NCBI GenBank assembly: GCA_014773175.1 | Contig: VXCM01000293.1 | Span: 1 to 64,000, forward strand | Length of the DNA stretch: 64,000 nucleotides | Direction: 5' to 3' | Source: Lucifuga dentata | Taxonomy: Eukaryota; Chordata; Actinopteri; Ophidiiformes; Bythitidae | Shown: in pieces, positions 12,501 to 23,640 of the stretch | Layout: every line of letters begins with the position of its first letter | Position numbering within the stretch: the stretch's first letter is position 1 | Position numbers and translations under genes: made by a program | The notes under the pieces: generated by a model | Database searches by the model: none | What the model was told of the DNA's origin: nothing | What the model saw: only the letters and a program-made list of their open reading frames with translations

Positions 12501-12814
12501 AACTGCAGCCAGCTCAGCCGTGGGGCATCCCAGGAGCTGCCCCCCCCAGAGAACAGGAGTTATGAGACACACACACACACACACACTGCAGCCTACATGT
12601 CCTCATCTTCATAGCAGCTGTCCTGTTTTGACCAGAGCTCATTTCGCACAGCCTGAGGTTATTAACCCCCCACCAAAGCCCCACCCAGCATGCCTTATCA
12701 GCTCTCCCTCTACACCTCTCACTCTAATTCTACCCATTCTGCTCCTCTCTTGCCCAAACTCTGTCAGGTCTCCCATTCCCTCCCATGCAAACACACGTCC
12801 ATCCTTGACATGAA

Positions 12815-13266
12815 GGTAAGATCAGGTAAAGTTTAAAATATAGCATCTATCAAGAGCAAAACTCAGAAAGTGCTTCAAAATTAATTACAACAAACAAATA
12901 GCCAAAACAGATAAAGAAAACACAAACCAAATCAGTTAAACGTCTGTCTATATAAAAACATTTTAAGAAGCTGCTTAAAAGAGTCCACATTTTCTGCCAG
13001 TCTTATATCCTTGGGGAGGCTATCTCCAGAGCTTGGGGGCCACTACAGCAAAAGCACAATCACCCCTTGTCTTTAACTTTGCCCAAAGGACAGCGAGAAG
13101 CCACTGATCAGAGGATCTGAGAGTCCTTCCACTGGAGTATGGTGCCAAAAGTCCACATACAGTATATGAGCTGGAGCCTGATTATGAAAAGCCTTATATG
13201 TAAATAATAAAATCTTGAAATCAATCCTGTATTTCAAGATGCCAATCCTGTATATGAAATGCATTT
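12815..13266 (-). repeat. Teleost dispersed repeat (LINE-like) fragment
   Basis: Landmarks such as 'gggggccactacagcaaaag', 'cacaatcaccccttgtctt', 'agccactgatcagaggatct' and 'aaatcttgaaatcaatcc' match a dispersed repeat I recall from many fish genomes. The minus-strand open frame 13264-13073 lies inside it and is not an independent gene. The exact family was not determined. Confidence 0.6.
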
Positions 13267-13362
13267 CCAGCCCCTAATTCAATGCTGCGTGCTGACACAG
13301 TTTATGAATACATTATTGCATTGCAAGTCACGATAAAAGAGAAGAAACACACAGCCTCAAGC

Positions 13363-13396
13363 TTCCACTCTCTCTCTCTCCCCCCCCCCCCCNCCC
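13363..13396. repeat. (CT)n then poly(C) with N
   Basis: CT run followed by a C homopolymer with an N at 13393. Confidence 0.9.
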
Positions 13397-13520
13397 ATAC
13401 ACTCTACACACATGTGGACACTCACCAAGACTGATGTTTTTGAGCAGAGTATTAGAGCCAGTGTCAACGTAACACACACAAGTGCATGCATGCACAAGTA
13501 CTTGTACAGTACATACAGAG

Positions 13521-13522
<2 letters not shown>

Positions 13523-13570
<48 letters not shown>
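13523..13570. repeat. (GA)n microsatellite
   Basis: Uninterrupted GA run of about 23 units. Confidence 0.95.
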
Positions 13571-13572
<2 letters not shown>

Positions 13573-14219
13573 CCGAAGAACAAAGACTAAGTTCATTTAC
13601 TCAAGTATAAAGTTGAAGTAATGTTAACTTTGAATGATATTTCTGAAGGCTGCCGTTACTCATAGATACTTAGTAGATTTAGATTTTGCATTCACCATGA
13701 GATAAACCTGTAAAATGTCACTAAAATCACCTGTTTCCTTCCCATCTTTCCTTCTGCTTTGTTTTTGCATCCTTCTTTACTATCTTCCTTCTTTCCCTGC
13801 CCCTTCCCTTATTTGCCATCTTCACTTTTGTCCTTCACGTTTTTCTTTTTATTTCTTTCTGTAATTATAATTTTCCTTCTTTGCTTCTCTTTCCATCCTC
13901 CCTTCCATCTTACCAATTTTTTCTCCTATATCCCATATTTTGCTGGCAACACTTTAAAACTTTGAATGCAGGGCTTTTAATTATAGTGAGTATTGCTACT
14001 TTTTTTTTTTTTTTTTTTANTTTTTTTTTTTTTTTTTTTAATACTCGAGCTACGAAAAAAAACGAGATGTGGTCAAATTCACACCCCACACAAAACGAAC
14101 TGCCAAATTTCCATTTAGCGAAGCCTCTCACCTGTGCAGAATCCTATTAGCAGAATACTGTTCCTGCATTCACAGTGACTTTGTTCGTAGAAACACGCAG
14201 CAGCCACCTTAATACAGTC

Positions 14220-14547
14220 ACACAGATGAGACATTTGGAGGCAACCAGGGCAGCAAGGGTTGCAGAAAAGTTGGCGATTGCTGCGGGCAATGCTGGCAAG
14301 CATCCTGCTTAAGTATCCTTGAGCAAGACAGAGATTCCCTGCCAGCTGCCCTGCTCCTCTTTGATTGCCAGAGGCCTGTAGTCAGGAACACTGATTGCTG
14401 TGCATTTTCCCTCAACAATATACCACCTTGTTGCCCCATTTACTGTTTGTCCTCCAAACTACACCTTCATGCTTTGCTGCTGGAATGACTCAATCTCCCC
14501 TCTGGCATCGCTGCCCCTCAGGGATCAATAAAGTTAATCTTATCTTG
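14220..14547 (+). repeat. Teleost SINE/LINE tail-like repeat
   Basis: 'gtatccttgagcaagaca' and the end 'gatcaataaagttaatctt' resemble 3' tails of fish LINE/SINE families that end in AATAAAGT-(ATCTT)n. The body is strongly decayed. Family assignment is from memory. Confidence 0.5.
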
Positions 14548-15150
14548 CCTTTACGTTATCTCGCACTGAATCCCAACCTCATTAAGACATACTGAAACTT
14601 TTGTCATATGGGTGATGAATGGGAGTGGCCCCGTGGTCCAAAAATGTGTTACAGGCTTAGTTCCAGAAGCAGCAGCAGAAATCTGTTTTAGTATGTCTAC
14701 ATTTCAGACTACTGAGAGGAGGATTTCTCATTGTTTTAACTGAAGAAGCTTTGAGATCTTTGGGATAATGGCTCAATCTGTCCACAGGGATCTGTCAGAT
14801 CGCTTAAGTCATCTTGATTACTGTGAATCATAATGACTGTGAATTGAAAAATTATATTCCAGTGAATTTCAGACAAAAATTAAAACAAAGATGTGCTCTG
14901 TAAGCTAAGAGCAACCAGACAAGGTTATAGCTTATGCAAATTATTCCGTCTTTCCAGCACGATCACCGTCTTCACGCACATATATTGCAAGACTCATACT
15001 TGCCCTGTTTGACTTTGTTTCAGTCTGCTTGATCCTTGAAGTCACATTAATAACTTAAGAAGGCTAATTAACCTCCCACACGCACAATCACACACGCACA
15101 CACAGTCATACACACTGAGTCCACCCATCAACATAAATGCTGTCTTTAGA

Positions 15151-15408
15151 GTGTTAATATTGAGCAGCGCTGCTCTCAGGTCAGCTATACGTCTTGGTGC
15201 AGAGTCCAGCAGGCTAATCTCACACCTGCAGCCTCAGGAATAAAGTCAACACCAGCTGCTTCCCTCATTCACCTTGTTTGCTAACTGACAGGATGCTGGC
15301 TGGCCTGCAGCTTAAAGGCCTTAATGAGCAGAGGGCCTTGTTAGCACCGTGGATAGTGAGAGACAAATGAGTTTGTTAAGTCCAGGCTATGCATATTCTT
15401 AATTAGCC
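15151..15408 (+). other. Non-coding block paralogous to 43254-43492 (inverted)
   Basis: The reverse complement of 43254-43492 aligns along the whole length. It includes an exact 43-base run that starts 'tggcctgcagcttaaaggcc' and ends 'gggccttgtta', an exact 'agagacaaatgagtttgtta', and an exact 26-base run ending 'cttaattagcc'. The left part is more diverged, with indels. No open frame is shared. Such long identical runs within otherwise diverged flanks suggest constraint or a young duplication. Confidence 0.85.
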
Positions 15409-15441
15409 ATTTATAGGACTGTTGAATAGTGCAATCATTCT

Positions 15442-15479
15442 TGTGTGTGTGTGTGTGTGTGTGCGCGCGTGCACGCGTA
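15442..15479. repeat. (GT)n-(GC)n alternating purine-pyrimidine tract
   Basis: A TG run passes without interruption into GCGCGCGTGCACGCGTA, giving about 38 strictly alternating bases, a classic Z-DNA-prone composition. Confidence 0.9.
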
Positions 15480-16307
15480 ATATACAAAATTTAATTTTTC
15501 GAGGTGATTACTGCATCATAAATGCAACACTCCTTTAATACCTACTTTTATGAGAACAAAAAGCTTTTAATGTTTGTTTTTCGACCATTATACCATCTAC
15601 AACAATTTGGCATAAATAAACTGTATGTTTGACCACACTAGCTGTTACTGCACCTGCCTTACTCTAACACCTACTTGGATTTTCATCAAAATTGCAGTTC
15701 AAATTGCAATCAAAATATGGATGACAATAATCATGATATGAGTTTTTGGAACAAATCGTGCAGGCTTCTGCTAGCTTTCTTGTCTTAATGCTTTACCTAC
15801 ATAGGTGATGCATTACAATGAAGAAAACCAGGCTGTGCTGCGACAGATTGGGTGTATTACCCTGAGTGTTTTACTGTTAGCAGGTATACTGAGTGGCTGA
15901 GAGTTACAGTATGCAAAAGTTGATGAAGTTGCTTTGAGATTTTATCGTCCTACCTGTTGGAATACACAACAGACAGCATTAGATGTGCTGCAATGTTAAT
16001 ATAACTTGAAAGCTCCTGTGTATTTGATTAGCATTTTTTTTCCTGTGGCCCTGATTTTCAATTTGTTTATTATAGTTTGTTAGCATTCTACATGTTATTT
16101 GTATGTGAATACGCCTGGAATGAAGGCTTTTAGATTTTTGTTTGTTTTCCCTGTAACTGAAACACATAATGCATCAAACCCATAGATTTTATACATCCTT
16201 ATAGCTATCTGACAGTTTAACGATCAGTCTTGGTTGAAAGGATGGTCGAACACAAGACTTTGTTGAAACATTCGCCTCAGGCTAAATGAAGAATCTCTTT
16301 TAAATGA

Positions 16308-16372
16308 GCTCCTCTGGTAGCACAGCGGCATCTGTTGCTGGCAGCTCCTGCACTCGTGGGTTTGAGACCTTT
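16308..16372 (+). repeat. tRNA-derived SINE-like head (A and B boxes)
   Basis: 'tagcacagcgg' fits the RNA polymerase III A box (TRGCNNAGYGG). 'ggtttgagacc' at 16359-16369 fits the B box (GGTTCGANNCC) with one mismatch. Spacing is roughly tRNA-like, but no acceptor stem closes. It is most likely the head of a decayed SINE or a tRNA pseudogene. Confidence 0.45.
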
Positions 16373-16556
16373 AGCTGCTCGCTGTAATTGGTAGTTGGAA
16401 TCTGTGTCGGCCTCAAAGACCCCTGCAACACACGCATTATTGTCAGAGTAAGTATACATATTATCATATTATATAAAGAAGAATGTCTTTTTTTTACAGA
16501 CCTGTATCTAATTTTTTTCTCAGTGTAGTTTTTGACGTTTGATCTCCCCAACTCCC

Positions 16557-16601
<45 letters not shown>

Positions 16602-16609
16602 TGTGTGTA
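16557..16609. repeat. (GT)n microsatellite
   Basis: Long GT run with one 'at' interruption. Confidence 0.95.
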
Positions 16610-16794
16610 CAATAGCTACTTGGTGAATTGATGATGATTGTCGGCGTTCAACACTTCCAAGTTCTGTGCAATTGCTTTTCTTGTTTCAAAAAGCTACAAA
16701 CAACAATTGGGTTGATTGAAGCAATTTGATTGATTTCTATTTTTTTCATTGATTTTTTATTTTTTTTCTAGCTTCCAAGACCGTAAAATAAATA

Positions 16795-16815
16795 TAAATA
16801 TATATATATATATAT

Positions 16816-16855
<40 letters not shown>

Positions 16856-16865
16856 ATATATATAG
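16795..16865. repeat. (TA)n microsatellite
   Basis: TA-rich run with isolated G interruptions. Confidence 0.95.
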
Positions 16866-19200
16866 TTATCTTACAATGCCTCGCCATATATGCAATTACA
16901 GCCTAGACTTATGAGACAGAGCAGTCCAAGCGTGAGCAGCAAGAACATGGATTAAGCCAGTCTGCACTGTAAGCAGACAGTGCAGACTTTGATTAACACA
17001 GCCCTTTTTGCAGGCAAGTCTCAAAGGATTTTATAGAGGAAGATAAATCTGACAAAACCAACCCACCAATAATTAACAATTAATTGTAAAACAACTTGAA
17101 ACAGCTTGCTCAAAAGACATAACAAGCCCTCGAAACCCAACTAGTCAAGCTGAGGTTGTCCAGCACCGCAAACGTTTAAGAAAAACTAAGACAGCTACAT
17201 TTTCACTCATCTGAATCTAAGTACAGGAACAAACAAGGGTAGGATTTTGATTTATGATTAATTACAGTAATGTATTGTAGTACAGACACACATGCACCTA
17301 AGTCCAAACTGTTCCTTCACAAAAGCCCAAAAAAGGAAGCTTTACAGTTTTCCCTGCATATTTAAGTTGGCATTGATGTCAATGTTAACTTACCAAAGGA
17401 AAAAAAAAGTAGAAAAAAAATTATTTCCTGAATTTTTTTTATAAAATTAAAAATTGTTGAACATGAAGAGAAAAGCAATTATCAGAATAAAGGCAATAAT
17501 TATTGGAAACCTCCATCAGCCAGACAGAAAGACAGACAGCAATCAGTGCAGGGATGTCTTAGGTCATTCATACATGAGGATTTTATTTCTGAGTTTAAAT
17601 CTTTTTTATTCTGATAATAATCTGTCATAAATCCAACTAAAATAAGCAACACATTTTATCTACATTGCTCATTGATATAACTTATTACCTTTGCCCCAAA
17701 GTTGCTTAAAGCATTATCAATATCTTATCTAAGTTAAGGTATTGACTTAACTTAGATACACTGAACCAATATTTGACCAATAATCATCAGTAAAGATAAG
17801 GTACAGTCAGTGTTACTGCAGTTAATGAATAAAAGAGCTTCAGCATCATCACAGCACAAAACTATTTTGGGGAGGCTTTGCTTCTCTGTGCACCACTTAC
17901 ATCAATATAACTTAAAGATGCTTAAGTTTATGACTTCATGATGATGATGTAGCCAAAAAAAAAAAAAAAAATTAGGCATGATTCTGTCAACCACCTGTCA
18001 ATCATTTGCTGGCAAGAATTCTGAGTGACTTTGTGGACTCGGTGAAATTCTGGTGTTTTTAAGAATAGAAACTTAATTTTAGGATGACACAGAGCCTCAG
18101 ATATTTCATTCATTCATTAGTTTGTCAGGGCGGATGCTCACTGATCAACAGAAGTTTGCCAGAGTTTTCCCAAAAGACTCATTTTCATCTGCTGTCCCTG
18201 ACCAGCTGTTAAAAGACACAATAATCTTAATTCATAAAACACACCAGATTAAACTCATCAGTTTGCCTTGGGAGAAGTATCACTGTGGTACTGTGGGGTA
18301 AGTGATTGCTAAAACACATCATAAAGCATCAACTGTTTAAGTGTGGTCACCAATATGAAATCTGAGTGAAGGTTCAAATTTGGTACATCATCCCACTCAG
18401 CTGATCAGTCGGTTTACTTAAATGGCAAGTTTTGTGCATCTTAATAATTTTGTGCAACAACCGCTATGCTCTGCATCTTATAGTACACACACACACCACA
18501 CACACACCGTGCACTGAGACTCCTGGTAGGGTCTGCATGCTGTTGCAGCCTTCTGCACCTCGCTCTGAAAATTCAGAGCTCTAAATCAGAGAATTTAGCT
18601 TCCCTTTGCCAATATGACATATCTGTTTTAATTTGACACCAAAGGAAGCAAAGTGACTCTTAAATATGAAGCAGTTAATTACATGCTGAGTTTTATTGGC
18701 TTTTACCTAAGACAATGTTTCTGCGCTTTACAAGCTTGCAGGAACTCATCCATCTATGAGCATTCCTAAGTGCTGCTTTACTTTAAGTGCTTTATGGAAA
18801 ATCCCATAATGAAGTTGCATTATGTGATTACTTTTATGGTGATCGTACCCTAACAATGGTTTTTGGGAAAAGTGGGAGGTAATAGCTCAGGGCCATCATG
18901 GATCAAACCCTGACATCCCCACCAGCGTTTAGATTATGACTGGAAATCACTTAGATGAACATTTCAAGCTGTCTCTGTCCTCTTCTCAGCGGTAACCCAC
19001 AGCCTGTCTTATTAATAAGTTATACCTCAAATTAAATAATTGATAATGAGACACTATTAACATTGTCATGGTTAATTGATAAAGCAATTAGCCATCTGGT
19101 GATGAAGCAAGTATTGAAACACATGCTGACTGCTGTCATTTGTACACACACTTACAAAGATCACAGGACACGCACTCATAGCTGTCACCATGAGAAAAGC
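16866..19200. other. Intergenic, unique AT-rich sequence
   Basis: No exons seen. The stretch 19010-19110 is unusually dense in homeodomain-like TAAT/ATTA cores ('aattaaataattgataatga', 'ggttaattgataaagcaatt'), which could mark an enhancer. A perfect hairpin at 17726-17758 is listed separately. Confidence 0.4.
17726..17758. repeat. Perfect 13-bp inverted repeat, 7-base loop
   Basis: TATCTAAGTTAAG (17726-17738) pairs exactly with CTTAACTTAGATA (17746-17758). Confidence 0.9.
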
Positions 19201-19216
19201 TAGTTTATATGAAGAC

Positions 19217-19218
<2 letters not shown>

Positions 19219-19254
<36 letters not shown>

Positions 19255-19268
19255 TGTGTGTGTGTGTG
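19219..19268. repeat. (GA)n-(GT)n compound microsatellite
   Basis: GA run followed directly by a GT run. A second short GT run lies at 19399-19418. Confidence 0.95.
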
Positions 19269-19995
19269 CACGTTATGTACTTAAACCTCACCATGTGTTT
19301 TGATGTTGACCCTGAAAATAAACCGCAAATGTGTGTAGATTTAAACTTCAAAACCTCACCGTTTGTTTCACTGTTGACCCAGCAAGGTAAGAGATATGTG
19401 TGTGTGTGTGTGTGTGTCAAGTAGTGCCATCTGTTCTCCCACTGTGAAGGCATTTGTGTTTTTACCAAAGATGAACTCGAATCATTGGAGCGGTTCCTTC
19501 ACCTGTGACCAAACCATCTGACCGCAGTATTTAACACCGACAACAGGAAGTGTCGCTGAATTGCTCCCGTCTGGTCGTTCTGCTCCATTTCTTAATTGGA
19601 ACTTTATTAAAGATTGTTATATTTTTCCTGGTGTTTAAAGAGGCTGGAGGGGAGCATAAGAGGCCCGGTAATGATTATGAGCTGCTTTTAACACTGTCAA
19701 CAGCAAATATCATAAAATGGCTGTGTGTTTCTCTAAGTGTGTTTCATGAGAACTGTTTTGAAAGATTATTGTCCTCAGTGTGGATGGATGGTGCAGTAAA
19801 GTTCTCTCCTGTCAACACGGAGACTTTGGCTTTGGTCCCCACGTCCACACAAAAACACAACCGGTCATTGTCACAAGCTGGAAGCCAGCAGAGGATCCGC
19901 ATCAAGACTCACGGGTCAATTGGGGCACGTGCACAAACAGATGTGATGGTATAAGTTTTAAGCAGTACAATAATTGGGAAAAAAATTAATAAAAA

Positions 19996-20003
<8 letters not shown>

Positions 20004-20031
<28 letters not shown>
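20004..20031. repeat. Poly(A)-(AT)n tract
   Basis: A homopolymer passing into AT dinucleotides. Confidence 0.9.
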
Positions 20032-20034
<3 letters not shown>

Positions 20035-20842
20035 TTTACAATTATTTACGTGGTACAATTGAGACAAAAATTGCCTTTATTTTATGATCATATTTTTTTA
20101 ATTTAATTTTCACTTATTTTCAGGAAGGAGGAAGTTCATTGTACTTTCAGCATGAACAACTACAAAACTGGTATTCATTTTTTGGTGATCGTTTGGGACA
20201 TACATGGAAAACCAAATACCTTCCTTGTTTCTCTTTGGGTCAAAAGTAAATAATTACTCAAGTCAGCTTTTCCCATACATAGGTTTTACTTGAGCGGCCC
20301 GCCCAGTTAAATGAAGACCCAGCCAGGGATCGCGGGATGACCCAGCCTTAAAAACAATACAACCACGACACTGCTGTCACACACACTGACACGACGCACA
20401 CACAGTAAACAGATGAAATGCAACTTGTATATTTCTATTTTTGTATATTTCTGTTTCAGAGAATAGAATAGGATCTTGGTGGCTTTGTTCCACTTATACT
20501 TAAAGAATTTGAGTTCTTCTAACAATGCCAGTTTCTAGCATTGCTCCGCTGTCTCCTCCATTCTCCTCTCTTCTCCTATTTCCCTCCTATCTCTTTCCTC
20601 TTGTCTCTTTCCATCTCCTCTCCATCCTTGTTTCCTCTCCTCTGCGCCCCTCCCCTCCGCTCTTCTCTCCGGGCAGCCAATTAATCTTGCCTCGTGTTAA
20701 TTCCTCATGAGTGCCATTTAGTGACAGCTCAGTGGGAGGATCCATAAGGTTTTAATGTGTTTATTAAAAGTTTGACTGCTGGTCGATGGAGACTCTTCAT
20801 TTCCCTGTGGCTTCCTCTCTGTCTTTGCCAACAGGACAATAC

Positions 20843-20876
20843 GCAATGTGTGTGCGTGTGTGCGCACACACATTGC
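20843..20876. repeat. Perfect 14-bp inverted repeat, 6-base loop
   Basis: GCAATGTGTGTGCG (20843-20856) pairs with CGCACACACATTGC (20863-20876). The whole stem is alternating purine-pyrimidine except at its base. Confidence 0.9.
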
Positions 20877-21378
20877 ATACCTCAGGGATTCTGCTTATTA
20901 AAGGATTTCCAATATGTGTGACATGTTGGGTGGCTTAAATGAAGCAGAGATGAAGCATTTCAACAGCTGCTGTGTTTTTGAGCTCACAGCCTTGTTTTGT
21001 GTTTAAGTCATCTAAATAACATTTTAACTTATGATGACAGTATGTCAGAGTAATTATCTCTGTACTAAACAACTAAACAGTGTCACACATACAGAAAAAA
21101 AAACAAAAACTGAAGACTAAAGCATCTGAGAGAAGACATCATGCAGTTAAGATGGAGAGAAAATGTAAGATGTTTAATTAGAGTGTAAGAACAGTCTGGG
21201 TGGAATATTTTGAAAGCAGAGATATTTCCAAACTGAAGTTTTGAATTTGTCGCTCAGGTTAAATCTAAATCACAATTTACAGTCGAGTGCTTCAACAGCT
21301 CAAACCAAGCACACCGTGGACTCAATCTCTCAGGGCCAGACGACTCTTCCATTTTGGAGTGACCGACTTCCTTTTGAA

Positions 21379-21957
21379 AGATTATACCACCCATTTTGCA
21401 TGTTTGAGCCTAATATATTCAATTTTCATACACGTAATGTTACTGACAATCATTTCCCAAAAGATAAAACCATATTTCAGCTTTCCTGATATTCTGCAAA
21501 CATCTCTTAATCTTTCAAAACCAAACATTCAAGCAATACACCCATCTTAAAAATCCATGTTTCGCCTGCTAATGATTATGCAAAATTATGAAGTCATGGT
21601 CTTAAAATTTTTTGATAAACACAGGGTCTTCTTTTGGAACTATATTCCCCATATATTCACTCTGTGCTTTTTATTACGCTTAAACACTAAAATTATGAAA
21701 CTTCAAAAAAACCTGAATACACGTCTTGTTCACAATGATGGATTACCTATCCCAAGACTGTTTCAAGTATCAACAAGTTGATTTTAATAGCGTACCAGAA
21801 TAAACTGAAACCAATGGCAGTCTGGAAGGTAGGAAAAAAAATAAATAACTCACCATTCCAGTAGTATGCTTTGGTAAATGATTGTCTGTAACATTATGTG
21901 TATGAAAATTGAATATATTGGGTTCAAACCTGCAAATTGAGTGATATGGTCCTTTAA
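21379..21957. mobile_element. Palindromic TTAA-ended MITE with long inverted termini
   Basis: Segment 21379-21465 and the reverse complement of 21868-21957 align over about 85 bases. Shared stretches are 'aatatattcaattttcatac', 'gtaatgtta' and 'gacaatcattt'. The right end reads 'ggtcctttaa', and the left end is decayed. The interior contains the same segments as 11296-11504 in the opposite orientation. It has no transposase and looks like a foldback non-autonomous DNA transposon. Short open frames here (for example 21241-21489) are repeat sequence. Confidence 0.7.
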
Positions 21958-22216
21958 GATTCAACGAAGAAGCTGCAGAATTATCACCATTACCCAGTGA
22001 TCTGCATTTTAGAGCACTCCTCACATGCACATCTTAATTTAAGTACATCTGCATAGATATTTATCAAAACTGCAATTAATATGTGTGGCTATAATGACAT
22101 TTCTGGCCAAATCGAGAAGTCTCAGTTTAATTTCTCACTGACTGGTATCCAATCAATTATCATCATAAATAATCTTGTTAAAACTGTGCTGAAATGTCCC
22201 CATATGCATTTGGCAT

Positions 22217-22262
22217 GAATTAGGTGATTATTATTATTATTATCATTATTATTATTATCATT
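22217..22262. repeat. (ATT)n short tandem repeat
   Basis: 'attattattattatcatt'-type trinucleotide run. Confidence 0.85.
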
Positions 22263-22529
22263 TGATCATTTTTTTCACACTTTATCAATGACTTTGCTTC
22301 AGTGTTTTGTAACTATGGAAATGATCATAAGTGCTTGCTGACTAATGATGTCCTTTGGTCGTGGGTCATTAAACCCCTCGCTGTGTGATGGAGGTTGTGG
22401 TCTCACATCTCACCTCGCTTCATTTCAGTGCTGTACCACAGCCAAGAACAAAAGCTGGCAGGAGCTTTTAGTCAGGCAGGAGTAAGAGTGGAAAAAGTGT
22501 GGCTGCATTTCTTCACCCAGTTCAGGGTT

Positions 22530-22926
22530 TGTGTTAACACAAAATGTGATGGATGTCATCTTCGGCCTGGAAGAGGACGTGTGTCTATATTGACTTTGTG
22601 CAGAGTGAGGATGATGGTTTGAGTGGCCAAAGAATCTCCAAAGATCACAGTTGAAGAACTGCAGACATTAGTTGGGGTCATAAAGTCTCCAAAACTATAA
22701 TCAGACGCCACCTGGCCGATTGGGGGAGGGAAAAAAAAAAAAAAAAAAAAAAAACTTCCATGATAAGAATTTCTTTTTCCTTTCAATTATTTTACTTTGA
22801 TTAAAGGTTATCTTTTTGTTAATATTTTGAATGAAAGATCAAGAGGATAAACAATAAAGAGTTTTTTTTCACAACCCATTTTGCTTTTATTTACCAAGGG
22901 TGCCAGTATTTGTGGAAGGTGCTGTA
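22530..22926 (+). mobile_element. Tc1-like transposon remnant with broken transposase
   Basis: The frame around 22539-22690 resembles the N-terminal DNA-binding region of a fish Tc1-like transposase ('PGRGRVSIL', then 'VAKESPKIT'). It carries a TGA at 22618-22620 and a later frame break. Most of the catalytic domain is missing. After a poly(A) run the 3' end 'accaagggtgccagtatttg' plus 'gctgta' (ending 22926) matches the recalled Tc1-type terminus. It is a dead, internally deleted copy. Confidence 0.7.
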
Positions 22927-23223
22927 GATCAGACATCTCCAATGACCGACCACACATTAATGCAATGTGAGTTGACAAGGAAAAATCATTTACACTCAAA
23001 GATACAGATAAAATTGCTAAAAATAGACCGTAACCTATGTATAAGGTGTATATTTAATTTCTAGTTTTAATACAGTAGTTTAAAAAAAAAAAACGGTTTG
23101 TGTGCAGCGCCTTTCTCGCCTTTCTCTGCTGCACACAGCATCAAAGCCATCATCCCTCATCAGCAATGAAAACCAAATCTCAGAGGAGACTGGACATAAG
23201 AAACACACTGTGGGTTTATTGTG

Positions 23224-23254
23224 GATATTGGAGAGACACTGTCTCTCCAATATC
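23224..23254. repeat. Perfect 14-bp inverted repeat, 3-base loop
   Basis: GATATTGGAGAGAC (23224-23237), loop ACT, then GTCTCTCCAATATC (23241-23254). Confidence 0.9.
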
Positions 23255-23369
23255 AGCCTTTGCTGGGAACGTCTCTTTTGAGGAAACAAGCCGAAGCATT
23301 TCATTGGTATTGATAAGCCTGAATTTCTCATCAATAACCCCCACCTCCCACAACAGAATTACTCATAAC

Positions 23370-23640
23370 ACAGTTTAAGAACCACTGATCTATAGCAGTT
23401 CCTCAATCATGTTCCTGAGGACTTACAGACTGCACGTTTTCTCTCCTAACCCCATGCCATTAAACTCATCAGATATTATGATGCTTTTGCTGAGCTAAAT
23501 CAGGTCTGTTTAGCCAGCGGTGAAATGCATCAATTGTTGATCAAATGAAGACACCTGCTTTAATTGTGAGTGAGTTGGAGAGTAGGGGGAGGATGAAAAA
23601 CATGTAACACTCTGGGTTCTGTAGAAGCAGGACTCTCAAG
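23370..23640. repeat. Decayed teleost hAT-type MITE fragments
   Basis: 'acagtttaagaaccactgat' (reverse of a common 'ATCAGTGGTTCTYAAACTGT' repeat end) is followed by 'ctgaggacttacagactgca' 'cgtttt' and 'tgctgagctaaatcaggt'. These resemble a fish repeat whose consensus contains CTGCACGTTTT and GCTGAGCTTGAT. Assignment is from memory. Confidence 0.45.

Noticed and set aside
13073..13264. Minus-strand open frame resembling a reverse-transcriptase-associated peptide
   Set aside because: It lies inside a dispersed teleost repeat and is not an independent gene.
19550..19954. Open frame of 134 codons on the plus strand, the longest in the window
   Set aside because: No recognisable domain, no promoter or splice context, and typical intergenic composition. 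A frame this long is expected occasionally by chance in 64 kb.
23080..23378. Overlapping open frames on both strands around 23.1-23.4 kb
   Set aside because: The frames run through a hairpin and a repeat end and have no recognisable domain.
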